Assembly: GCA_047974765.1 (NCBI GenBank)
Contig: JBKECP010000010.1
Span: 1 to 61,613, forward strand
Reading direction: 5' to 3'
Length of the DNA: 61,613 nt
Source: JBKECP01 sp047974765
GTDB lineage: Bacteria; Pseudomonadota; Gammaproteobacteria; Pseudomonadales; Halieaceae
Shown: in pieces, positions 27,106 through 36,343 of the stretch
Numbering within the stretch: position 1 is the stretch's first letter
How the letters are laid out: every line of letters starts with the position of its first letter
Translations under genes and position numbers: made by a program
The notes under the pieces: model-generated
Told to the model about the DNA's origin: nothing
Seen by the model: only the letters and a program-made list of their open reading frames with translations
Databases searched by the model: none

Positions 27106-28031
27106 TCAGAAACAGCAACGTAATAATGTGTCTCACCATCCCAGACATCAGGCTCTTGAGCATCATTGGCTATCAACTCTGGCGTATAGCGGGCAAGTTC
27201 AGCTACGACATCGGACGAGACATAGTGGTGTGTAATATCCAGCCTTTCCAGATGGCCGAGCCTGCCGGAGTCAATCAGTGCCTTAGCCCCCCTGTCCGTC
27301 AGGGTACCCAGGGAAAGGTCAAGTACTTTGATACGATCAAGCAGAGGGCTTTTTACTATCGCCTCAGCCAGATCATCGCTGTACTGTGAATTACACAAAC
27401 CCAGTGTGTGCAGACGGGGAAATAATTTATCATTCAACAACTCACCAAAATCATCAGGCGATGTATTGGCGCCATAATTATCATCACCCAGCAGGACTTC
27501 AAAATGCTCTATAGGTGCAATGGCCGCCAGTGCTTCCTGCAAATTTTTTCGATCCAGCCCGCCAGTCTGGATAACTATTTTACGTAATGCCTGATGACTG
27601 ATAGCTCCCAGTGCCAGGCTGTTACCACCGCGCACAGTGAAGGCTTCCAGGCGGGGAAAAGCTGACCAAACAGCTGAATAGTCACCCTGCCCTATCCATG
27701 AAATTTCATTTTCCTCAGAGATAATGTCGCCGGCAAAAAAAGCTTTCAGTGCAGGCAGGTGATCTTTATAGGAAACCATCATATCCAGCGCAGACTGGGG
27801 CGAGGCTTCGTAGGTATCTCCGTTATTGGTCCACATACCAAACACCAAAGCCAAAGTGGTTTCTATACCCGCTTCATTGAATAGCAAATTCAGGTAATCC
27901 GGCAAGTCCTTACCACCGTGATATTCACAGCGCACCCGCGGGCAGATAGTGCTGAAATCTGTAATATCTCCCGTCTTTAGATAATCCTTGACCGGCAGAC
28001 CAGCAAATTTTTTCAAATTTTCGTAAAACAT
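27102..28031 (-). CDS. STM4015-family protein, leucine-rich-repeat-like
   Basis: A 309-residue cytoplasmic protein. From about residue 120 to 290 it shows irregular leucine-rich-repeat-like units (FPRLEAFTVRGGNSLAL, LRKIVIQTGG, IEHFEVLLGDDNYG, FPRLHTLGLCNSQYSDDLA, IKVLDLSLGTLTDRGAKALI, LERLDITHHYVSSDVV). No catalytic motif was seen. The family is named after Salmonella STM4015 and always travels with the radical SAM and ATP-grasp genes found here, so a scaffold, substrate-carrier or substrate role is conceivable. It is the first gene of the operon, with a promoter candidate directly upstream. Confidence 0.85.
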   Translation of the reverse strand: MFYENLKKFAGLPVKDYLKTGDITDFSTICPRVRCEYHGGKDLPDYLNLLFNEAGIETTLALVFGMWTNNGDTYEASPQSALDMMVSYKDHLPALKAFFAGDIISEENEISWIGQGDYSAVWSAFPRLEAFTVRGGNSLALGAISHQALRKIVIQTGGLDRKNLQEALAAIAPIEHFEVLLGDDNYGANTSPDDFGELLNDKLFPRLHTLGLCNSQYSDDLAEAIVKSPLLDRIKVLDLSLGTLTDRGAKALIDSGRLGHLERLDITHHYVSSDVVAELARYTPELIANDAQEPDVWDGETHYYVAVSE

Positions 28032-28066
28032 AAGGTCCCTGACACCTCAGTGTTATATATATTTTC

Positions 28067-28094
28067 ATTATGCCGTACATCCATAGTGGATCAA
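28067..28094 (-). promoter_or_regulatory. Sigma-70-type promoter candidate for the STM4015-STM4011 operon
   Basis: TTGATC and CATAAT on the minus strand are separated by 16 nt, about 36 nt before the first gene's ATG. There is no gap large enough for another promoter inside the operon. Confidence 0.5.
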
Positions 28095-28133
28095 GTCAGA
28101 CGGCAAACATCAGTACTTTAGCTTATTCAGCCT

Positions 28134-29900
28134 TTACCGTCCCGTCTTGCCGTATAGCCCAAGTTGCTCTGACGTATCCGGATAGCCAAACAAATAACCC
28201 TGCATTTCATCACAGCCTTCATGCTCAAGCAAAACCCGTTGCAACTCTGTTTCCACCCCCTCAGCAAGCACAGCAATCGACAAGCTCCTGGCCAGAGTGA
28301 TAATGGCCTTTACAAAAGCCTTGTCGATGCGATTACTGGCCAGACAGGCAATGAAACTGCGGTCAATTTTTATTTTGTCAAAAGGAAAGCTGCGTAAAGT
28401 CTCCAGTGATGAATAACCGATACCAAAGTCATCCAGCGCAATTTTTATACCTGCTTCTCTGAGTAAATGCAGGGTCTTCATAGCCCGTTGACGATCGCCA
28501 ATAAGCGCTGTTTCGGTGATTTCGATCTCCAGTCGATGAGGTGCCAATCCAGTGCGTTTGAGAATATTGCCCACCTGTTCGGGAAGATCGACACTGGCCA
28601 GATGCAAGGGCGACAGATTGACCGCCACCCGATACGGCTTGTTCCAGCTGGCAGCTTCCTGGCAGGCCGTATGCAGTACCCATTCGCCCAGCTGAACAAT
28701 AACACCACTGTTTTCGGCAGAGCGAATAAAACGATCCGATGGTACCAGCCCCCATTGTGGGTGCTGCCAGCGCGAAAGTGCCTCATAGGCAAGAACTTCA
28801 TTCGTACCGGCTGCACATTGCGGCTGATAGTGAAGAAAAAACTCTCCGGCCCCGATACCCCAAACAATCGCCCGCGCCATACTGCGCTGCTCACGCTGGA
28901 ATTCATCCATGGCACTTTCATAGTGGCAAATACTGCCCGGCAAGCGGGCTTTGGCACGGCGCAGGGCCAGTGCGGCATTGTCCAGAAGCTTATCGCTGTC
29001 ACCCGCATCCCGCGGATAACATGCCACGCCCATACTCCCTTCGACTCTGATATCCACTCCCTGCACTTGCAGAGGTTCATTAAATACCCGCTCCAGACGA
29101 TCAAGCAAGGCATTCAAAGACTCCGTCGTTGCAGTTGATTGCAGAGCTAAAAACTCATCGCTGCCAGTACAGGCAATCAATTCGTTGTTGTTCACACAGC
29201 AAGCCAGTCGCTCACCAATGGTCTTTAGCGCCTCATCACCCACCGTATGACCATAAATATCATTAATTTCCTTAAAACGGTCCAGGTCGATATCAATCAG
29301 CGAGACACTGACACCGGTCCTTGCTGCATCGCATAAAGTGGCCTCCAGGCGACCAATAAATACACCCCGATTGGGCAGCCCTGTCGCCGGATCGTGTTGT
29401 GACAAATGATTGAGTCTGGCCTCTGTAGCCATTGGTTCAGTCATATCCCGGGTAATTTTGGCAAAGCCAATGTGCATCCCATCACTGCGTGTGACCGGTG
29501 TCATTACCACCTGCGCCCAAAAGCGTGTACCATCCTTGCGCACCCGCCAGCCTTCAGTTTGCAAGCGCCCTTCAACAAGGGTGGTGGACATATTTGTTTT
29601 TGGCAGACCTGCGGCCCTGTCCTGCTCGATATAGAATACTTCGTAGTGCTGCCCGATGATTTCTGCTTCAGCCCAGCCTTTTACCCGTTCAGCTCCGGGA
29701 TTCCAACTGACAACCCGGCCACCGGGGTCGATCAGGTACAGGGCGTGGTCAACAACACTTTGTACTAACAGGGAAAACTGTTCCTGCGCCAGACTGCCAA
29801 GCCCGGTACAAGAAGCGTCCGCAGATACGGGGGTATTGAATGGCGATAAAAATTCAGGTCCGACATCACCCGACGGACAGGCTGGATCATCAGGAGTCAT
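28134..29900 (-). CDS. PAS-GGDEF-EAL protein, likely cyclic di-GMP phosphodiesterase
   Basis: A 588-residue cytoplasmic protein: PAS (about residues 40-155, YLIDPGGRVVSWNPGAERVKGW), GGDEF (about 165-320) and EAL (about 335-575). The GGDEF signature reads GSDEF in ACTGSDEFLAL, so cyclase activity is doubtful and the domain may only bind GTP. The EAL domain keeps its catalytic parts (YEALSRW, VNLSP, EITETALI, DDFGIGYSSL, KIDRSF, AEGVET, QGYLFG) and should hydrolyse cyclic di-GMP. The ATG at 29900 has AAGGTG 5 nt upstream. No membrane segment, so the PAS domain would sense an internal signal. Confidence 0.94.
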   Translation of the reverse strand: MTPDDPACPSGDVGPEFLSPFNTPVSADASCTGLGSLAQEQFSLLVQSVVDHALYLIDPGGRVVSWNPGAERVKGWAEAEIIGQHYEVFYIEQDRAAGLPKTNMSTTLVEGRLQTEGWRVRKDGTRFWAQVVMTPVTRSDGMHIGFAKITRDMTEPMATEARLNHLSQHDPATGLPNRGVFIGRLEATLCDAARTGVSVSLIDIDLDRFKEINDIYGHTVGDEALKTIGERLACCVNNNELIACTGSDEFLALQSTATTESLNALLDRLERVFNEPLQVQGVDIRVEGSMGVACYPRDAGDSDKLLDNAALALRRAKARLPGSICHYESAMDEFQREQRSMARAIVWGIGAGEFFLHYQPQCAAGTNEVLAYEALSRWQHPQWGLVPSDRFIRSAENSGVIVQLGEWVLHTACQEAASWNKPYRVAVNLSPLHLASVDLPEQVGNILKRTGLAPHRLEIEITETALIGDRQRAMKTLHLLREAGIKIALDDFGIGYSSLETLRSFPFDKIKIDRSFIACLASNRIDKAFVKAIITLARSLSIAVLAEGVETELQRVLLEHEGCDEMQGYLFGYPDTSEQLGLYGKTGR

Positions 29901-30062
29901 CACAGCACCTTAATAGCAGGCCCTAAAGAGCCAAAGCACTTAATCAGTGATCAATAGACGCTATCATAACCAAATATCAGCGCTGACAAGCCAGCAATAA
30001 GAGTAAATGTTAACGATATACTCGCCTTTTATTATTCTATTGATCAAGCTGTGACCCAGCTC

Positions 30063-31520
30063 TCAGCCCAACTCCTGACCAAGGGCAATGGTTTGCTCAA
30101 TCAGAGCCTGCAAATCACGCCAGCGGGTACGGTGATTGGTCAGGGCAACCCGAATAGCCACACAACCATCAAATTCAGTGAAAGAAGGTGCAGCGATACC
30201 ACGACACTGCAACTCAATAACAATACGCCGGTTAAGTTGGTTCAATTCGGCCAGCGGTCGCTCTGAGCGATAGCGAAAACAGACAATATTCAGAGACACC
30301 GGTGCCAGCAACTCAAGTTCGGGAGCCACCTCAATCACCCGGCCCAGCTCAGCAGCCTGCAAGCAGTTGCGGTGAATAGCCTCACCCAGCCGACGAACGC
30401 CTGTTGATCGCAATTGAAACCAGACACCCAGTGCAGTAAAACCACGGGATAGCTCAACACCAAAATCATGGGGCCAGGGAGCCCCCCCGGCCATACCCTG
30501 TCGTTCACCCTGCAAATAGGCATGGGAGGTTTCAAAACTCTGCCGGTGCAGCTCGCCATCGGCCACCAACAGGCAACCCGCAGCATAGTTGACATGCATC
30601 CACTTGTGAAAATCAAAAGCGATGGAATCAGCTTGTTCAATACCCGCCAACCGGTGCTTGAGTTTGTCACTGAGCATACACAGGGCACCAAAAGCACCGT
30701 CAACGTGGTGCCAAATGCCATATTCACGACAAAGCCGGTTAATGATTGGCAAATCATCAATGGCACCTGTATTGACACTACCCACCGAGGATACGACAGC
30801 AAAAGGCTGCAGGCCTGACTGAATATCCTCAATAATATTCTGCTCCAACGCAGCTGTATCCATGCTGAAGTTGCCACCAACCGGTATCTGACGTAAAACC
30901 TGTGAACCCATGCCAAGTAATTCCACTGCCTTGGTCACTGAAACATGAGCCTCACGGGAAGCATAAATACGCAGCCCGGGGGAGGCACTATTGCCCTTCT
31001 CCCGTATCTGGGGACCTATCGCACGTTGTCGCGCCGCAGCCAGTCCCAATAGCGTTGCCGTTGAAGTGCCCGTGCAGATCATTCCACTGGCACCAGAGGG
31101 CATACCAAAAAGTGCCTGCATCCAGCGCAACACCTGACGCTCAAGATAGATCGGCGCATGATCACGCCCACCCATATTGGCGTTGATAGCACCCAGCAGC
31201 ATCTGTGAAACCACATTAACCGGGCTACCGCTACCATTAACCCAACCCCAGAAGCGTGGATGCGTATTGCCCAACGTATAGGGCAACACATGCTCAGACA
31301 GCTCATTAACCAGCACCGGGATACTTTCACCTTCACAGGGCAGGGGCGCATCTGTACTTTTCAGTGATTCGGGTAATTCACGCCAGACAGGGCCCTGCTG
31401 TCGTTGCCAGATGTGATCAAGAGCGACATCAAGCGCGTCGTGTGCCTGCTGTCGGAACAGATCCCAGTCCTGCGGGTCCAGCAATGAATCAGCATCCAGG
31501 TCAGATAAATGTTTGGTCAT
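30063..31520 (-). CDS. PLP-dependent group II amino acid decarboxylase
   Basis: A 485-residue protein of the aromatic-L-amino-acid/glutamate decarboxylase fold-type I family. The PLP lysine is in FDFHKWMHVNYAAGCLLV, with HVDGAFGAL (Asp holding the pyridine nitrogen) and NPRFWGWVNGSG near the start. It presumably decarboxylates an aromatic or small amino acid; substrate cannot be read from the motifs. The start is uncertain between ATG at 31520 (used) and GTG at 31538; neither has a good ribosome site. The DUF3144 gene lies upstream on the same strand. Confidence 0.9.
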   Translation of the reverse strand: MTKHLSDLDADSLLDPQDWDLFRQQAHDALDVALDHIWQRQQGPVWRELPESLKSTDAPLPCEGESIPVLVNELSEHVLPYTLGNTHPRFWGWVNGSGSPVNVVSQMLLGAINANMGGRDHAPIYLERQVLRWMQALFGMPSGASGMICTGTSTATLLGLAAARQRAIGPQIREKGNSASPGLRIYASREAHVSVTKAVELLGMGSQVLRQIPVGGNFSMDTAALEQNIIEDIQSGLQPFAVVSSVGSVNTGAIDDLPIINRLCREYGIWHHVDGAFGALCMLSDKLKHRLAGIEQADSIAFDFHKWMHVNYAAGCLLVADGELHRQSFETSHAYLQGERQGMAGGAPWPHDFGVELSRGFTALGVWFQLRSTGVRRLGEAIHRNCLQAAELGRVIEVAPELELLAPVSLNIVCFRYRSERPLAELNQLNRRIVIELQCRGIAAPSFTEFDGCVAIRVALTNHRTRWRDLQALIEQTIALGQELG

Positions 31521-31581
31521 AAGCGGGTATGAAGCCACCCCTGTAGAGGCGGGCCTTGGTATATCAAAATAGCTGTCAGGA

Positions 31582-31836
31582 TTATTTCTGTTCGTCGCGC
31601 TTGGCCTGCTGGATATTTTCCAGATTCTGGCGATAGGCGTCTGTTACTTTGGCAATGCCGGAGTCATTCAGGCCTCCGGTGTTACCAGCCACCGTGTATG
31701 TGGTATAGACACCGGATGCTGTCATCAGCGCCGCCGATACCACCCGGGGCTCTACACCCTCGTTTTTCATCGCGTTAGCCAACTCAATAAAACGCTGCAT
31801 ACACTGCTGATGAAGCTCTGATTCACTTGCTGCCAT
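31582..31836 (-). CDS. DUF3144 protein
   Basis: An 84-residue helical cytoplasmic protein with the DUF3144 pattern (FIELANAMKNEGVEPRVVSAALMTASGVYTTYTVAGN, ending in a helix rich in Gln, Lys and Glu). Function is unknown. The ATG giving MAASESE is chosen because AAGGAT lies 7 nt upstream. It is 50 nt from the RND gene stop. Confidence 0.88.
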   Translation of the reverse strand: MAASESELHQQCMQRFIELANAMKNEGVEPRVVSAALMTASGVYTTYTVAGNTGGLNDSGIAKVTDAYRQNLENIQQAKRDEQK

Positions 31837-31886
31837 CGCCAAAATCCTTACGTTGTATAGTTTTAAGGGAGCGCGATTCTACCATT

Positions 31887-34800
31887 TCAAGGCTGGTGGA
31901 TTGAAGCGTTGCACCCAGTCAGTTTAGTCCGCCGCGAAGCCCACTCCATCACCAAGCTGGTCAGCGCCGGCAACATGGTCAGAGTAACCAGGGCCGCACC
32001 AATAATACCGAACATGACAATAGCCCCAACACCGCGATAAAGCTCTGTGCCTGCACCAGGAATCAGGACCAGTGGTGCCAACCCACACAATGTAGTGATA
32101 GTAGACATGGCAATCGGCCGCAAACGCGCCTGCACAGCCTCTTCCACTGCTGCCACCGGCACCATACCCTGCTCAGTAACATTGGTCATTGCCCGGTAGA
32201 CAATAAGAATCGGATTATTAACCACGGTACCCATCAATATCAGAAAACCCAGCATGGAGATCATGTCAAAGGGCTGCACAATTTCAGCCAGCCCCAAGGT
32301 CGGCAGTATTGCACCGACACTGTTAAGCAAAGCGAGTCCAACGATACCACCGGCAATCCCCAGAGGGATCGACGTCATAATCAACAGCGGATAACCCCAG
32401 TGAGTAAAAATGGCCACCATCAGCAAATAGATAATCAGCAGCGCCACCACATAGTTGCTGATCAGTGCTTCACGGGTGGCATCAAGCTGATCGGCAGCTC
32501 CGGAAATAGTGATATTCACATCGGCCGGTATGTCAGCACGATCACGCAGATAAAGGAGCAATTCCTTTCGGACACGTTCCACACCGCTTTCCAATGGCAC
32601 ACTTCTAGGAGGGATAATATTCAATGTCACTGTGCGCTGGCCATTCACCCGCCGCAGAGAATTAGTATCAACTGTCTCTGTCACTGTCGCCAGTGCGCCC
32701 AAAGGTAATACGGCACCCGTTGGGGTGTACACCGGCAGCTCGGTAAGGGTGCCCAGTTCTGCATTCTGCCCCACTTGCGAGTAAAGATAGATATCAATCT
32801 TGTCGTCAGCCATAAAGAATTCATCAACGTAACTGCCATCAGTCAGAGCAGATACCGTAAACCCCAGAGACTCCGCCGTTAGTCCAAGTTCAGCTATACG
32901 CTCCCAGTTTGGCCTGATTTCCACCATCGGCTGGGCCAACACCAGCGAAGCAGGCTGGGTCTGAATCCGTGGGTTTTCGAATATTTCCTCTGCCCGCCGA
33001 TAGGCCTTTTGCGCCACGGCATAGATATGCTCCAAACGATTACCGCTGACATCCAGATTAATACTGCGGGTACCACCATCGTTACTGGTAATAATGGAGC
33101 CGCGGGCAGCAAATGCATGCATACCCGGATAAGACTCAAATTTTTCAGAAATAACATTCATCAGATTTTCAATATCTGACGCCCTGGTTGGCACAACAAT
33201 AATGCGCATATTGTCCGCCGATACGCGCAGCAGAAAGTAATCTACAGCCGGTGCGGGAATTTCACCACGCTGGTAAGCCTCCGGGTCTGCTTTTAGCATT
33301 GGCTGCATGTAAGTTTCAATCTCACGACCAATTTTTTGCATAGTGAGCAGATTGTAGCCAGGTGGTGCATTCATCGAAATAAAGGCTTTTGGCTCCTCAC
33401 CTTCAGGCAAATATTCAGCCGGTGGCGTAAGCCACACAATCACAGCCAGACTGATACCGAAGGTCAGCGCAACGCATACCCAGCGTCGCCTGGAAGTAGA
33501 AAGAATCCAGTGTATAAGGCTCAGAGTCAGCCTGCGGACACGACCGCCCATATGTTGCCGACCATCACTGTCATCATGTGGCTCAAGATCTATACGAGCG
33601 GCAGCTGTCGGTAAAACAGTGATAGCAACCAGCATCGAAGCCAGAATAGCTGCCGAGATTGCCAACGCAATATCAGAGTACAACTGACCAGCTTCTTCAT
33701 GGACAAACATGACCGGAATAAAAACCAGTACCGTGGTCATGGTTGATGCAAAAACAGCCGGCCAGACCTGTCGCACACCATCAACTGCTGCCTGCAAGCG
33801 GTTGCGCCCACGGCGCAACTCCAGCTCGATACTCTCCAGTACAACAATACTGTTATCCAGTGTCATACCGATGGCAAAGGCAATACCTGCCAGTGAAATA
33901 ACATTTATAGTCCGCCCCGCCAGCAACAGTCCAAGAAATGCAACAATAATGCAAACAGGAATACCGACGACACCGATCAGTGTGGTACGAAAAGAGCGCA
34001 GGAAAAGATACATCACCACAGTAGCCAGCAAGGCACCAAGTATCAGGTTTTGCCAGACATTGCGCACTGAAGCCTCAACATAGCGCACATCATCCGATGT
34101 GAGCACCATTTGCAGCCCCATTGGTTCGAGCAGCTCACCATTAAGCGGCTCCAGATCGGCCATTACCTCCTTTTTGATATCAATGACATTGGAACCTGAC
34201 TCCCGTCGCAAAGCCACCATAATACTGAGCTGGCCATTATAGGTAGTCACGTCGCGCTTCTCGAAATGATCAATCTGCACACGAGCCACATCCGACAGCC
34301 GGATAATCGTGTCACCGCGCCGTGCCAGCACCAGTTCGTTAAGTTCATCCAGCGAATCAAAACGTCCCACAGTTCGCAGCAGATACTGGCGTTTTCCGGA
34401 TTCAATTTCACCGCCGGAACGATCACGGTTGCGTGCGCGTATCGCCTGGCGCACATCACTTAACATCAACCCGCGCTGGGCCAGTCTGGCCGGGTCAATC
34501 AGAATCTGGATCTGCCGTTCTGCACCGCCCCAGACCGAGACTTCAGAGATGCCAGGCACCCGTGACAAGCGGGGTTTAATATAGTCTTCCAGGTAATCGC
34601 GCATCAGGTCCATATCAAGCTGGTGAGGATTTCCCGGCAGCGGCAGCACTGAAAAAAAAATAAAACTATTCGCTGAAAAAGAGTTGGCGTAAATCCTTGG
34701 TTCATCCACCGCCTCGGGATAAGACGGCACCTGACTGAGTGCGTTATTAACACGAATCAGCATCTCTGTAATATCGGTACCAAAAGGAAATTCCAGCTCG

Positions 34801-35066
34801 ACCTCAGCGCGACCACTTCGAGCCGTGGCAATAATTCGTGACAGATTGGGCAGGTTGCGCAAATATTCTTCCTGTTCAATCAGAATTTCCTTTTCCACAT
34901 CCTGAGGTGTGGCGCCAGGCCAATTGGTACGAACACTAATGGCGCGCACATCAAGATCCGGGATCATCTGTACGGGTATACGCAGTGCGGCAACGATACC
35001 GAGAATACAAATAATTAATACCAGAACTGTCATTAAAGTACCGCGTTTGACAATCTTCTCGAACAC
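31887..35066 (-). CDS. RND efflux pump inner-membrane subunit
   Basis: A 1059-residue transporter of the AcrB/MexB-like family with twelve membrane helices and two large periplasmic loops (about residues 35-335 and 565-865). The membrane helix 4 proton site reads GMTLDNSIVV, with Asp404 followed by Asn405 where AcrB has two Asp; this variant is common in the more distant hydrophobe/amphiphile and metal groups. Substrates cannot be told. GTG start with GAGG 6 nt upstream. It follows its adaptor gene by 15 nt; no outer membrane factor gene is present here, so the channel is likely TolC-like and encoded elsewhere. Confidence 0.95.
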   Translation of the reverse strand: MFEKIVKRGTLMTVLVLIICILGIVAALRIPVQMIPDLDVRAISVRTNWPGATPQDVEKEILIEQEEYLRNLPNLSRIIATARSGRAEVELEFPFGTDITEMLIRVNNALSQVPSYPEAVDEPRIYANSFSANSFIFFSVLPLPGNPHQLDMDLMRDYLEDYIKPRLSRVPGISEVSVWGGAERQIQILIDPARLAQRGLMLSDVRQAIRARNRDRSGGEIESGKRQYLLRTVGRFDSLDELNELVLARRGDTIIRLSDVARVQIDHFEKRDVTTYNGQLSIMVALRRESGSNVIDIKKEVMADLEPLNGELLEPMGLQMVLTSDDVRYVEASVRNVWQNLILGALLATVVMYLFLRSFRTTLIGVVGIPVCIIVAFLGLLLAGRTINVISLAGIAFAIGMTLDNSIVVLESIELELRRGRNRLQAAVDGVRQVWPAVFASTMTTVLVFIPVMFVHEEAGQLYSDIALAISAAILASMLVAITVLPTAAARIDLEPHDDSDGRQHMGGRVRRLTLSLIHWILSTSRRRWVCVALTFGISLAVIVWLTPPAEYLPEGEEPKAFISMNAPPGYNLLTMQKIGREIETYMQPMLKADPEAYQRGEIPAPAVDYFLLRVSADNMRIIVVPTRASDIENLMNVISEKFESYPGMHAFAARGSIITSNDGGTRSINLDVSGNRLEHIYAVAQKAYRRAEEIFENPRIQTQPASLVLAQPMVEIRPNWERIAELGLTAESLGFTVSALTDGSYVDEFFMADDKIDIYLYSQVGQNAELGTLTELPVYTPTGAVLPLGALATVTETVDTNSLRRVNGQRTVTLNIIPPRSVPLESGVERVRKELLLYLRDRADIPADVNITISGAADQLDATREALISNYVVALLIIYLLMVAIFTHWGYPLLIMTSIPLGIAGGIVGLALLNSVGAILPTLGLAEIVQPFDMISMLGFLILMGTVVNNPILIVYRAMTNVTEQGMVPVAAVEEAVQARLRPIAMSTITTLCGLAPLVLIPGAGTELYRGVGAIVMFGIIGAALVTLTMLPALTSLVMEWASRRTKLTGCNASIHQP

Positions 35067-35081
35067 GCTGAACCTCGATTT

Positions 35082-36191
35082 TCAGGAAGACACATCAACA
35101 GCCGTGGTTTGCACATTCACCACCTGACCGTTTTGCAGGGATTCATTACCTTCAATCACCACATTGGCTCCCACGGCCAAATTTCCATGAACTTCTACAT
35201 AACCACCAAATTGCAGGCCAGTCTGTACATAGTGCTCTGTTACCTGTTTCAAGCCATCGACGACATTGACAAGCCAAACAGCCGTGCGACCATCGGGATA
35301 GCGCAAAATTGCATCCCGGGGTACCACCAGCCCATCATGGCCAGCGGGAATTCGCAGTATTGCCCGCACCGACATGCCAGGTTGCAGAACCGGACTGTCA
35401 GGCATCGGCAGTACCCGCAACAAAAATGTTCGCGCCCCGGGATCAGTTACCGGCACAATAGTATCCACTTCTGCAAGATAGGTTTTGTCAGGTTGAGCAT
35501 TAAGGCTGTAGTGCAATACGCCCTCTTCGTTAATGAAGGTCAGGTAATCCTCGGCAACAGGAAACTCCATTCGCACCGTATTACTGGTTACCAGCTCCGC
35601 CACCGCCTGCCCGGGGCTCACCCATTCACCCACCTCCGTCAGCTTGGCACTGACAACACCGGCAAAGGGCGCGCTCAGGGTATGACGCTCAAGAAGACCC
35701 CGCTGGTAATTTGTTTCAGCACGCGCCTGCTGCAATGCGGCATCATCAATAGCCACCTCTGATTCCAGATCGCGCACGACGGTCTCGGCAATACTGCGCT
35801 GAGGAATCAATTCGCGCGCCTCACGCAAACGACGCTGAGCATTTTCAAGTGTATTGAGCGCCTGTTTTGCCTTCGCCTCTGCACTGGCCAGTTGCAGTGC
35901 AGCTAACTCCGAATCCAGCTGCAACAGCACTTCACCTGCCTGCACCTGTGATCCGGCATCAATATGCAGCGCCTGCACCAGGCCACTGATAGAGGTGGAT
36001 AACCGGGCTGAGCGCTGGGCTGTTACGGAACCGGTCAATGCCACCTGATGATAGATAGGAACCTGCTCAATCGGTGCAACCCGCACCGGAGCCTGCGCTT
36101 GCGCAGGCGGGGTCAATACGCAGAAAAAACCGCTTACCCACACCAGATGGACAAGCGTCCCTGCCAATAAAGAATACAATTTACACAACAA
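35082..36191 (-). CDS. RND efflux periplasmic adaptor
   Basis: A 369-residue membrane-fusion protein: hydrophobic N-terminus (signal or anchor), a first lipoyl half (LHIDAGSQVQAGEVLLQLDS), a coiled-coil hairpin (about residues 110-165, rich in Ala, Gln and Glu), a second lipoyl half (LSAPFAGVVSAKLTEVGEWVSPGQ), a beta-barrel and a membrane-proximal part (PRDAILRYPDG). The start is TTG with GGGG upstream. It forms an operon with the pump gene and bridges it to an outer membrane channel. Confidence 0.94.
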   Translation of the reverse strand: MLCKLYSLLAGTLVHLVWVSGFFCVLTPPAQAQAPVRVAPIEQVPIYHQVALTGSVTAQRSARLSTSISGLVQALHIDAGSQVQAGEVLLQLDSELAALQLASAEAKAKQALNTLENAQRRLREARELIPQRSIAETVVRDLESEVAIDDAALQQARAETNYQRGLLERHTLSAPFAGVVSAKLTEVGEWVSPGQAVAELVTSNTVRMEFPVAEDYLTFINEEGVLHYSLNAQPDKTYLAEVDTIVPVTDPGARTFLLRVLPMPDSPVLQPGMSVRAILRIPAGHDGLVVPRDAILRYPDGRTAVWLVNVVDGLKQVTEHYVQTGLQFGGYVEVHGNLAVGANVVIEGNESLQNGQVVNVQTTAVDVSS

Positions 36192-36343
36192 AATAACGCC
36201 CCGACAGCCAGTACTGGCTCGTTATCAGAAGGCTACAGCCTATCCGACCGGGGCTGTTCAGGCCAGCCCTGCCACTGATTTATATACCTCAGCACGGGCA
36301 TTGATTTCAAACAATGGCTTATACAGGCAGGGCAACATCCAGA

